From positions 79,599 through 143,598 of the forward strand of contig NZ_LWBU01000363.1 of the NCBI RefSeq assembly GCF_001646665.1: a DNA stretch of 64,000 nt, read 5' to 3'. This stretch comes from Streptomyces noursei (GTDB lineage: Bacteria; Actinomycetota; Actinomycetes; Streptomycetales; Streptomycetaceae). Every line of letters starts with the position of its first letter. Positions within the stretch are counted from its first letter, which is position 1. The notes below the pieces were generated by a model that was given only the letters and a program-made list of their open reading frames with translations, had not been told where the DNA came from and made no database searches. Positions 7,610 to 15,819 of this stretch are shown piece by piece. The position numbers and the translations under genes are program-made.

Positions 7610-9679
7610 ATGCCTGCGCTCTGCCACTCGTCAACGGAGCAAGTACAAAGAGCGATACCCGTTACGCAACCCTCAGGTGATGCCGTGAACTCGCTGATTG
7701 GTCGCATTCCCGTTCTCGATGTACGCCCGCTGGTCGACTGCGGCAGAAGGCCCGCCAAGGCGGTGGTCGGCGAAACCTTCCAGATTACGGCCACGGTGTT
7801 CCGTGAGGGCCACGACGCCGTGGCCGCGAACGTCGTGCTGACGGACCCGGCCGGACACCCGGGCCCGTTCACCCCGATGCGGGAACTGGCGCCCGGCACG
7901 GACCGCTGGGGCGCCGAGGTCACTCCCACGGCCGAAGGGCGGTGGACGTACACCGTCGAGGCGTGGAGCGACCCCGTTTCCACCTGGCGCCACACCGCCG
8001 GCATCAAGATCCCGGCCGGTATCGACACCGGCCTGGTGCTGGCCGAGGGCGCCGCCCTGCACGAGCGGGCCGCCGACGGCGTACCGAAGGGCGAGGGCCG
8101 CGAGGCCGTGCTCGCCGTGGTGGACGCCCTGCGCGACGAGCGGCTCCCGGCCGAGGAGCGGCTCGCGGCCGCCCTCGGCACGGAGGCCGTACAGGCGCTG
8201 GCCGCCCATCCGCTGCGCGAACTGGTCACCGCCTCACGGCCGTTGCCGTTGCTGGTGGAGCGCGAGAGGGCGCTGTACGGCTCGTGGTACGAGATGTTCC
8301 CGCGCTCCGAGGGAGCCCGGATGGTCGACGGGCGGATGGTCTCGGGGACCTTCCGCACGGCCATGGAACGACTTCCGGCCATCGCCGCGATGGGGTTCGA
8401 TGTCCTGTATCTGCCGCCCATCCACCCCATCGGCACCACCCACCGCAAGGGTCCCAACAACACGCTGACGGCCGGCCCCGACGACGTGGGCGTGCCGTGG
8501 GCCATCGGTTCCGCCGACGGCGGCCACGACGCGGTCCACCCGGACCTCGGCACCATCGAGGACTTCGACGCCTTCGTCGAACGGGCGCGCGAACTGCGGC
8601 TGGAGGTGGCCCTGGACTTCGCGCTCCAGTGCTCGCCGGACCACCCGTGGGTGAAGAAGCGCCCGGCCTGGTTCCACCACCGGCCGGACGGCACCATCGC
8701 GTACGCCGAGAACCCGCCGAAGAAGTACCAGGACATCTATCCGATCGCGTTCGACCGGGACATGCGCGGAATCGTCCGCGAGACGGTGCGGGTGCTGCGG
8801 TACTGGATGTCCCACGGCGTGCGCATCTTCCGCGTCGACAACCCGCACACCAAACCCGTGGTGTTCTGGGAGAAGGTCATCGGGACGATCAACAAGACCG
8901 ACCCGGACGTGATCTTCCTGGCCGAGGCGTTCACCCGCCCCGCGATGATGCACACCCTCGGCGCGATCGGCTTCCAGCAGTCGTACACGTACTTCACCTG
9001 GCGCAACGGCAAGCAGGAGCTGACCGAGTACCTCACCGAGCTGTCCGGCGACGCGGCCGCGTACATGCGGCCGAACTTCTTCGTGAACACCCCGGACATC
9101 CTGCACGCCTACCTCCAGCACGGCGGGCGCCCCGCCTTCGAGGCCCGCGCGGTCCTCGCCGCGACCATGTCGCCCGCATGGGGCGTGTACGCCGGCTACG
9201 AGCTGTGCGAGAACACCCCGGTGCGGGAGGGCAGCGAGGAGTACCTCGACTCGGAGAAGTACCAACTGCGCCCGAGGGACTGGGAGTCGGCCGAGCGCGA
9301 GGGCCGCACCATCGCCCCGCTGATCACGAAGCTGAACCGGATCAGGCGCCGCAACGCCGCCCTGCGGCAGCTGCGCTCGGTGCACTTCCACCACGCCGAC
9401 GACGAGGCCGTGATCGCGTACAGCAAGCGAGCGGGCTCGAACATTGTTCTGACGGTCGTCAACCTCGACCCGCGCCACACCCACGAGGCGACGGTGTCGT
9501 TGGACATGCCGGAACTCGGCCTCGACTGGCACGAGACCGTGCCGGTGCGCGATGAGCTCACCGGTGAGACCTATCACTGGGGCAGGGCCAACTATGTGCG
9601 CCTAGAGCCGGGTGTCACGCCCGCGCACATCCTCGTCCTGCGACCGTCCCCGCCGATCGGAGGGTCACCCACATCATGA
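7610..9679 (+). CDS. glgE: Alpha-1,4-glucan:maltose-1-phosphate maltosyltransferase GlgE
   Basis: 689 residues from ATG 7610; AGGAG ends 5 nt upstream, while the GTG three bases earlier is too close to it. GlgE extends linear alpha-1,4-glucan by two glucose units from alpha-maltose-1-phosphate, releasing phosphate. It belongs to GH13_3. The N-terminal beta-sandwich (PAKAVVGETFQITATVFREGHDAV) precedes the barrel. The nucleophile is D410 in RIFRVDNPHTK and the acid/base is E439 in FLAEAFTRP. These match D394/E423 of S. coelicolor GlgE with a constant offset of 16, from a longer N-terminus. First gene of a four-gene operon; the treS start overlaps its stop by 4 bp (ATGA), implying translational coupling. 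Confidence 0.97.
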   Translation: MPALCHSSTEQVQRAIPVTQPSGDAVNSLIGRIPVLDVRPLVDCGRRPAKAVVGETFQITATVFREGHDAVAANVVLTDPAGHPGPFTPMRELAPGTDRWGAEVTPTAEGRWTYTVEAWSDPVSTWRHTAGIKIPAGIDTGLVLAEGAALHERAADGVPKGEGREAVLAVVDALRDERLPAEERLAAALGTEAVQALAAHPLRELVTASRPLPLLVERERALYGSWYEMFPRSEGARMVDGRMVSGTFRTAMERLPAIAAMGFDVLYLPPIHPIGTTHRKGPNNTLTAGPDDVGVPWAIGSADGGHDAVHPDLGTIEDFDAFVERARELRLEVALDFALQCSPDHPWVKKRPAWFHHRPDGTIAYAENPPKKYQDIYPIAFDRDMRGIVRETVRVLRYWMSHGVRIFRVDNPHTKPVVFWEKVIGTINKTDPDVIFLAEAFTRPAMMHTLGAIGFQQSYTYFTWRNGKQELTEYLTELSGDAAAYMRPNFFVNTPDILHAYLQHGGRPAFEARAVLAATMSPAWGVYAGYELCENTPVREGSEEYLDSEKYQLRPRDWESAEREGRTIAPLITKLNRIRRRNAALRQLRSVHFHHADDEAVIAYSKRAGSNIVLTVVNLDPRHTHEATVSLDMPELGLDWHETVPVRDELTGETYHWGRANYVRLEPGVTPAHILVLRPSPPIGGSPTS

Positions 9680-11796
9680 TCGTCAACGAGCCCGTCCACG
9701 ACACGTTCGAGGACACGCCGGCAAAGGACCGTGATCCCGACTGGTTCAAACGAGCCGTCTTCTACGAGGTTCTGGTGCGTTCGTTCCAGGACAGCAACGG
9801 CGACGGCGTCGGCGACCTCAAGGGCATCACCGCCAAGCTGGACTACCTGCAGTGGCTCGGGGTCGACTGCCTCTGGCTCCCGCCGTTCTTCAAGTCCCCT
9901 CTGCGGGACGGCGGTTACGACGTATCGGACTACACCTCCGTACTGCCCGAATTCGGCGACCTGGCCGACTTCGTCGAGTTCGTCGATGCCGCCCACCAGC
10001 GCGGCATGCGAGTGATCATCGACTTCGTGATGAACCACACCAGCGACCAGCACCCGTGGTTCCAGGAATCCCGCAACGACCCCGACGGCCCGTACGGCGA
10101 CTACTACGTCTGGGCCGACGACGACAAGCAGTTCCAGGACGCGCGGATCATCTTCGTCGACACCGAGACGTCCAACTGGACCTTCGACCCGGTGCGCAAG
10201 CAGTACTACTGGCACCGGTTCTTCTCCCACCAGCCCGACCTCAACTACGAGAACCCGGCCGTGCAGCAGGAGATCCTCTCCGCCCTGCGGTTCTGGCTCG
10301 ACCTGGGCATCGACGGATTCCGCCTCGACGCCGTGCCGTACCTCTACCAGGAGGAGGGCAGCAACTGCGAGAACCTCCCGGCCACCCACGCCTTCCTCAA
10401 GCGGGTGCGCAAGGAGATCGACGCCGCCTACCCCGACACCGTGCTGCTCGCCGAGGCCAACCAGTGGCCGGAGGACGTCGTCGACTACTTCGGCGACTAC
10501 GCGGCCGGGGGCGACGAGTGCCACATGGCGTTCCACTTCCCGGTCATGCCGCGCATCTTCATGGCGGTGCGCCGGGAGTCGCGCTACCCCGTCTCCGAAG
10601 TCCTGGCCAAGACGCCGGCGATCCCGGCGAACTGCCAGTGGGGCATCTTCCTGCGCAACCACGACGAGCTGACGCTCGAGATGGTCACCGACGAAGAGCG
10701 CGACTACATGTACGCGGAGTACGCCAAGGACCCGCGGATGCGCGCCAACATCGGCATCCGGCGGCGCCTCGCCCCGCTGCTCGACAACGACCGCAACCAG
10801 ATCGAGCTGTTCACCGCGCTGCTGCTGTCCCTGCCCGGCTCGCCGATCCTCTACTACGGCGACGAGATCGGGATGGGCGACAACATCTGGCTGGGCGACC
10901 GCGACGGCGTCCGCACCCCCATGCAGTGGACGCCCGACCGCAACGCGGGCTTCTCGTCCTGCGACCCGGGACGGCTGTACCTGCCGACCATCATGGACCC
11001 GGTCTACGGCTACCAGGTCACCAACGTCGAGGCGTCCATGGCGTCGCCGTCGTCGCTGCTGCACTGGACGCGGCGGATGATCGAGATCCGCAAGCAGAAC
11101 CCGGCCTTCGGCCTCGGCTCGTACACCGAGCTGCCGTCGTCCAACCCGGCGGTCCTCGCCTTCCTCCGGGAGTACGGGGACGACCTGGTGATGTGCGTGC
11201 ACAACTTCTCGCGCTTCCCGCAGCCGACCGAGCTGGACCTGCGGCGGTTCAACGGGATGCACCCGGTGGAGCTGATCGGCGGGGTGCGCTTCCCCGCGAT
11301 CGGCGAATGGCCGTACCTCCTCACCCTCGCGGGGCACGGCTTCTACTGGTTCCGGCTGCGCAAGGACACCGCGAAGCCGGGCAAGGGCAGAACGGTCACG
11401 GAGGCGTCGGTGGCTTCGGTGGCGCCGGGCAGGCCCGGTTCGGCCACCACCGGCATGGCGGCCCGGACCCCCGTGGCGCCCGGCGCCACCCCGGCGCCCG
11501 GTCCGGCGGCTGCGACGCCCGGCGCGGCGGCCGTGACCGCGCCGGGCGGGACACCGGGCCGGGCACCGGACGGGGCGCCACGCGGGACCGGGGCCGGCAC
11601 CCCCGCGTCCGCCGCACCCGGCCGGGCGGCTCCTGACGGCCGGTCAGCGGGCGCGGCGGCGAAGGCGCCGCCGCACGGCGGCACTGCCGGCACCGCCCCG
11701 GGCACGGCCGCGGGCGGGTCTCCGGGCGGGGCGGTGGGCAGGGCGCGCCCCGTCGTGACCGACCGTTCCGCGGGCCGGGCGGCCGGGAAGGGGTGA
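9676..11796 (+). CDS. treS: Trehalose synthase TreS with a low-complexity C-terminal tail
   Basis: 706 residues; GH13 enzyme interconverting trehalose and maltose, supplying maltose to the maltokinase encoded next. Catalytic residues are D218 (FRLDAVPYLY), E260 (LLAEANQWP) and D330 (NHDELTLEMV), each 12 lower than in the Mycobacterium smegmatis enzyme. Catalytic and C-terminal sandwich domains end near residue 573 (FRLRKDTAKPGKG). The last 130 or so residues are Pro/Ala/Gly/Thr-rich with no recognisable domain, which I have not seen as standard in TreS. Starts inside the glgE stop (ATGA). Unlike some actinobacteria, treS is not fused to the maltokinase here. Function very likely; the tail role is unknown. 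Confidence 0.95.
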   Translation: MIVNEPVHDTFEDTPAKDRDPDWFKRAVFYEVLVRSFQDSNGDGVGDLKGITAKLDYLQWLGVDCLWLPPFFKSPLRDGGYDVSDYTSVLPEFGDLADFVEFVDAAHQRGMRVIIDFVMNHTSDQHPWFQESRNDPDGPYGDYYVWADDDKQFQDARIIFVDTETSNWTFDPVRKQYYWHRFFSHQPDLNYENPAVQQEILSALRFWLDLGIDGFRLDAVPYLYQEEGSNCENLPATHAFLKRVRKEIDAAYPDTVLLAEANQWPEDVVDYFGDYAAGGDECHMAFHFPVMPRIFMAVRRESRYPVSEVLAKTPAIPANCQWGIFLRNHDELTLEMVTDEERDYMYAEYAKDPRMRANIGIRRRLAPLLDNDRNQIELFTALLLSLPGSPILYYGDEIGMGDNIWLGDRDGVRTPMQWTPDRNAGFSSCDPGRLYLPTIMDPVYGYQVTNVEASMASPSSLLHWTRRMIEIRKQNPAFGLGSYTELPSSNPAVLAFLREYGDDLVMCVHNFSRFPQPTELDLRRFNGMHPVELIGGVRFPAIGEWPYLLTLAGHGFYWFRLRKDTAKPGKGRTVTEASVASVAPGRPGSATTGMAARTPVAPGATPAPGPAAATPGAAAVTAPGGTPGRAPDGAPRGTGAGTPASAAPGRAAPDGRSAGAAAKAPPHGGTAGTAPGTAAGGSPGGAVGRARPVVTDRSAGRAAGKG

Positions 11797-11802
11797 GGAC
11801 AT

Positions 11803-11833
11803 CAGGGCGGGGCGTTTCCGTCGCCCCGCCCTG
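11803..11833 (+). terminator. 12-bp GC hairpin between treS and the maltokinase gene
   Basis: CAGGGCGGGGCG (11803-11814) pairs perfectly with CGCCCCGCCCTG (11822-11833) around a 7-nt loop, 6 bp after the treS stop. There is no T-run. It may be an attenuator or RNA-stability element giving lower downstream expression within the operon rather than a full terminator. Confidence 0.5.
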
Positions 11834-11980
11834 GGCACTCTCCCCCTCATACGTCGATTCGGGTCTATCTCGACCATCCCCGCCCGACACGTCCCGCACA
11901 GCCGGACAGCACTCGCCGCATTCCGGGACACTCTGCACGTTCTGTGCATTTCGTAGTGCCCGGGGAAAGGACGCGCTGCC

Positions 11981-13363
11981 ATGTCGGAGACCGCATCCAC
12001 CGCCCGGGCCCCGGTAGCCCTGCTCCCCTCGCTGGTGCCCCTGCTCCACGAATGGCTGCCACGCCAGCGCTGGTTCGCCGGGAAGGGGCGCCCCGTCACC
12101 GGCTTCGCCCTGGTCTCGGTGACCGAACTGCTCCCGCTCGACACCGCCGGCCCCGGCCTGCTGCACCTGCTCGTGCGGGTCCAGCAGCCCGGGCTCAGCA
12201 CCGCCGCCCAGGGCGACTGCTACCAGTTGCTGCTGGGCGTACGGACCCACCTGCCGCCGCAGCTCGCGTCGGCCCTGATCGGCCGCGTCCCGGACGGCCC
12301 GCTCGCCGGGCGCACGATCTACGAGGGGCTCAGCGACCCACGGCTCGCCGCGCTCCTGCTGGAACGATTGCGCACCCCCGGCCCGATGGGTCCGCTGCGG
12401 TTCTCCCGGACCGTCTCGATCCCGGAGGGCCTGACCCCGCGCGTCCTGGACGCCGAGCAGTCCAACTCCTCCCTGGTGTACGGCGATTCGTACATCCTGA
12501 AGGTGTTCCGCAGGGTCTACCCCGGCGCCAACCCCGACCTGGAGCTGCCGCTCGCGCTCGCCCGCGCCGGCTGCGCCCGGGTCCCGGCGCCCGTCGCCTG
12601 GTACGAGACCGGCAACGGCCGCCCGGAGGCCAGCACCCTCGGCGTGCTCCAGCCGTTCCTGCGGGGCTCCCAGGACGGCTGGCAGCTCGCGCTCGACGCG
12701 CTCGGAGCGGGGCGCGACTTCACCACCGAGGCCCGGGCGCTCGGCCGGGCCACCGCCGAGGTGCACACCGCGCTGGCCGACGCCCTGCCGACGGTCGCCC
12801 TCGGGCGCCCGCAGACCGAGAACCTGGTCCACGGGATGAGCCGCCGGCTGGACGCCGCCGCCCAGGCGGTGCCCGCGCTGATGCCGTACGTCCCCGGGCT
12901 GCGCGCCGCGTTCGAGGCGGTCGCCGGCACGGGGTCGGGCAGCCGGCTGTGGCGGGCCCAGCGGGTCCACGGCGACCTGCACCTCGGACAGACCCTGCGC
13001 GCACAGGACGGCGACTGGTCGGTGATCGACTTCGAGGGCGAGCCCGCCAAGCCGCTCGCCGAGCGCCGCCGCCCCCAGCCACCGGTGCGGGACGTCGCCG
13101 GCATGCTCCGCTCCTTCGACTACGCGGCCCGCTCCCACCGCCCCTGGAACCCCGACTGGGCCGAGCGGTGCCGTGACGCGTACTGCACCGGTTACGCCGA
13201 GGCCTCGGGAACCGACCCCCGCGACGAGCCCGCGCTGCTGCGCGCGTACGAGACGGACAAGGCCGTGTACGAGGTGCTGTACGAGGCCCGGCACCGCCCC
13301 GACTGGCTCCCGGTCCCGATGGCGGCCATCCGCCGCCTGGCCGCGCAGACCACCACTCCGTGA
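11981..13363 (+). CDS. mak: Maltokinase (Pep2/Mak)
   Basis: 460 residues. Phosphorylates maltose with ATP to alpha-maltose-1-phosphate, the GlgE donor. The fold is of the aminoglycoside-phosphotransferase type: an N-terminal cap subdomain (LHEWLPRQRWFAGKG), the lobe-linking segment NSSLVYGDSYILKVFRR with the ATP-contacting lysine, the catalytic loop VHGDLHLGQ and the metal-binding VIDFEGEP. It ends with the usual RPDWLPVPMAAIRRL. Lies 184 bp after treS, the largest gap in this operon, with a hairpin in it, and 27 bp before glgB. The four genes together form the complete trehalose-to-branched-glucan route. Some annotations use the name pep2. Confidence 0.95.
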   Translation: MSETASTARAPVALLPSLVPLLHEWLPRQRWFAGKGRPVTGFALVSVTELLPLDTAGPGLLHLLVRVQQPGLSTAAQGDCYQLLLGVRTHLPPQLASALIGRVPDGPLAGRTIYEGLSDPRLAALLLERLRTPGPMGPLRFSRTVSIPEGLTPRVLDAEQSNSSLVYGDSYILKVFRRVYPGANPDLELPLALARAGCARVPAPVAWYETGNGRPEASTLGVLQPFLRGSQDGWQLALDALGAGRDFTTEARALGRATAEVHTALADALPTVALGRPQTENLVHGMSRRLDAAAQAVPALMPYVPGLRAAFEAVAGTGSGSRLWRAQRVHGDLHLGQTLRAQDGDWSVIDFEGEPAKPLAERRRPQPPVRDVAGMLRSFDYAARSHRPWNPDWAERCRDAYCTGYAEASGTDPRDEPALLRAYETDKAVYEVLYEARHRPDWLPVPMAAIRRLAAQTTTP

Positions 13364-13390
13364 TGTGAACGCCTGAGGAGGCCTTCCCCC

Positions 13391-15691
13391 GTGACCCCCC
13401 GTCGTCCCACCCGCAACCCCGCCGCCCCGGCCGCCGCCAAGGCCCCGGCCGTCAAGCAGACCCCGCTGGGGGATGCCGCCGCCCTGCCGGCGCCGCCGCC
13501 CGGCGCGACGCCCCGCCCCCGTACCGGCGGCGACCGCGTCCCCGCCGCGCCGCCGGCCCCCGCCGACCGGGCGCGGCTGCTCGCGGGCGAGCACCACGAC
13601 CCGCACTCCCTGCTGGGCGCGCACCCCGTCGACGGCGGGATCGCCGTCCGGGTCCTGCGCCCGTGCGCGAAGAGCGTCGCCGTGCTGGTGGACGGGGCGC
13701 GCACCGAACTGCACGACGACGGTGACGGGCTGTTCTCCACCGTGCTGCCGCTGCCCGCCGTCCCGGCGTACACTCTCGAAGTCGCCTACGAGTCCGGGAC
13801 CGTCGAGACGGACGACCCGTACCGCTTCCTGCCCGCGCTCGGCGAGCTGGACCTGTACCTGATCGGCGAGGGCCGGCACGAGGAGCTGTGGAAGGCGCTC
13901 GGCGCGCAGCCCATGACGCACCAGGGCGTCACCGGCACCCGCTTCACCGTGTGGGCGCCCAACGCGCGCGGCGTGCGGCTGGTCGGCGCGTTCAACTACT
14001 GGGACGCCGGCACCGGCCTGCCGCTGCGGTCGCTGGGCAGCACCGGGGTGTGGGAGCTGTTCGTCCCCGGTCTCGGCGAGGGCGAGCTGTACAAGTTCGC
14101 CGTCACCGGGCCCGACGGGCACTGCTCGCTGCGCGCCGACCCGATGGCCCGCCGCACCCAGTGCCCGCCGGAGACGGCGTCCATCGTCACCGCCTCGCAC
14201 TATGCGTGGCAGGACGGCGACTGGATGGCGCACCGCGGGGACCGCCCGGTGCACGAGGCCCCCTTCTCCGTGTACGAGGTGCACCTGCCCTCCTGGCGGC
14301 CGGGGCTGACCTACCGGGAGCTGGCCGAGGAGCTGCCCGCGTACGTCAAGGAGCTGGGCTTCACCCACGTGGAGCTGATGCCGGTCGCCGAGCACCCCTA
14401 CAGCCCGTCCTGGGGCTACCAGGTCACCGGCTTCTACGCGCCGACCGCCCGGCTCGGCACCCCGGACGACTTCCGGTACTTCGTGGACGCCTGCCACCGC
14501 TCCGGGATCGGCGTGATCGTCGACTGGGTGCCGGCGCACTTCCCCAAGGACGACTGGGCGCTCGCCCGCTTCGACGGCACGCCGCTGTACGAGCACCCCG
14601 ACCCGCGCCGTGCGGAGCACCCCGACTGGGGCACCCTGGAGTTCGACTACGGCCGCACCGAGGTCCGCAACTTCCTGGTGGCGAACGCGGTCTACTGGTG
14701 CGAGGAGTTCCACATCGACGGCCTGCGGGTCGACGCGGTCGCCTCGATGCTGTACCTGGACTACTCGCGCGAGGGCGGCGAGTGGGTCCCCAACGAGCAC
14801 GGCGGGCGTGAGAACTTCGACGCGGTGGCCTTCCTCCAGGAGATGAACGCCACCGTCTACCGCCGCTGCCCGGGTGTGGTGACCATCGCCGAGGAGTCCA
14901 CCGCCTGGGAGGGCGTCACCCGCCCCACCGACAGCGGCGGGCTGGGCTTCGGGCTGAAGTGGAACATGGGCTGGATGCACGACTCGCTGGTGTACGTCTC
15001 CAAGGAGCCGGTGCACCGCAAGTACCACCACAACGAGATGACGTTCTCGATGGTGTACGCGTACAGCGAGAACTACGTCCTGCCGATCTCCCACGACGAG
15101 GTGGTGCACGGCAAGCAGGCGCTGGTCACCAAGATGCCCGGCGACTGGTGGCAGCGGCGCGCCAACCAGCGCGCCTACCTCGGGTTCATGTGGGCCCACC
15201 CCGGCAAGCAACTGCTGTTTATGGGGCAGGAGTTCGCGCAGGGCGCCGAGTGGTCGGAGGCGCACGGCCCGGAGTGGTGGCTGACGGAGGACGACTACCA
15301 CTCGGCGGGCGACCACCGGGGCGTACGGGACCTTGTCGGCGACCTCAACGCGGTGTACCGGGCGACGCCGGCGCTGTGGGAGCGGGACACGGTCCCCGAG
15401 GGCTTCCAGTGGTCGCTGGGCGACGCCGCGGAGGACAACGTCTTCGCCTTCCTGCGGTACGACGCGCAGGGCGCGCCGCTGCTGGCGGTGAGCAACTTCT
15501 CGCCGGTGGTGCGCGAGGACTACCGGCTGTGGGTGCCGGACCGGATCGCGGCGTGGGCGGAGGTCCTGAACACCGACGCGGCGCGGTACGGCGGCAGCGA
15601 CGTGCGCAACGCCGATCCGATGAAGACGGAGGGCGGGCACGTCCGGCTGACCCTGCCGCCGCTGGCGACGGTGTGGCTGAAGCCCGCCTGA
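13391..15691 (+). CDS. glgB: 1,4-alpha-glucan branching enzyme GlgB
   Basis: 766 residues from GTG 13391, with GAGGAGG 9 nt upstream. Cleaves alpha-1,4 chains and re-attaches them as alpha-1,6 branches. Residues 1-65 are a Pro/Ala-rich extension; two N-terminal CBM48-type sandwiches follow (HHDPHSLLGAHP; RFTVWAPNARGVRLVGAFNYW), then the GH13_9 barrel. Nucleophile D448 (GLRVDAVASMLYLDY) and acid/base E501 (TIAEESTAWEG) are 53 apart, the same spacing as D405/E458 of E. coli GlgB. SHDEVVHGK supplies the third acid. Last gene of the GlgE operon, followed by a strong hairpin and the convergent helD-like gene. Confidence 0.97.
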   Translation: MTPRRPTRNPAAPAAAKAPAVKQTPLGDAAALPAPPPGATPRPRTGGDRVPAAPPAPADRARLLAGEHHDPHSLLGAHPVDGGIAVRVLRPCAKSVAVLVDGARTELHDDGDGLFSTVLPLPAVPAYTLEVAYESGTVETDDPYRFLPALGELDLYLIGEGRHEELWKALGAQPMTHQGVTGTRFTVWAPNARGVRLVGAFNYWDAGTGLPLRSLGSTGVWELFVPGLGEGELYKFAVTGPDGHCSLRADPMARRTQCPPETASIVTASHYAWQDGDWMAHRGDRPVHEAPFSVYEVHLPSWRPGLTYRELAEELPAYVKELGFTHVELMPVAEHPYSPSWGYQVTGFYAPTARLGTPDDFRYFVDACHRSGIGVIVDWVPAHFPKDDWALARFDGTPLYEHPDPRRAEHPDWGTLEFDYGRTEVRNFLVANAVYWCEEFHIDGLRVDAVASMLYLDYSREGGEWVPNEHGGRENFDAVAFLQEMNATVYRRCPGVVTIAEESTAWEGVTRPTDSGGLGFGLKWNMGWMHDSLVYVSKEPVHRKYHHNEMTFSMVYAYSENYVLPISHDEVVHGKQALVTKMPGDWWQRRANQRAYLGFMWAHPGKQLLFMGQEFAQGAEWSEAHGPEWWLTEDDYHSAGDHRGVRDLVGDLNAVYRATPALWERDTVPEGFQWSLGDAAEDNVFAFLRYDAQGAPLLAVSNFSPVVREDYRLWVPDRIAAWAEVLNTDAARYGGSDVRNADPMKTEGGHVRLTLPPLATVWLKPA

Positions 15692-15742
15692 TCAGCGGGC
15701 CCGCGGCCCCCGCCGGGGCCGTGGGCCGTGCGGGGAGGTCCG

Positions 15743-15791
15743 GGCGGTGGCGGGCGGGGCCGGCCTGACGGGCCGGCCCGCCCCCGCCGCC
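15743..15791. terminator. Imperfect GC-rich hairpin between convergent glgB and helD-like genes
   Basis: About 20 paired bases with small bulges around a TGAC loop at 15766-15769 (left arm 15743-15765, right arm 15770-15791). It lies 52 bp after glgB and 29 bp after the convergent gene's stop. Likely bidirectional; neither side has a T-run. Confidence 0.5.
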
Positions 15792-15819
15792 GGCCCCGGG
15801 GCGCCGGTCCGGTTCCGGC

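Noticed and set aside
11396..15640. 1414-residue minus-strand open frame
   Set aside because: Lies antisense to treS, maltokinase and glgB and has His/Arg/Gly/Val-rich composition typical of high-GC shadow frames.
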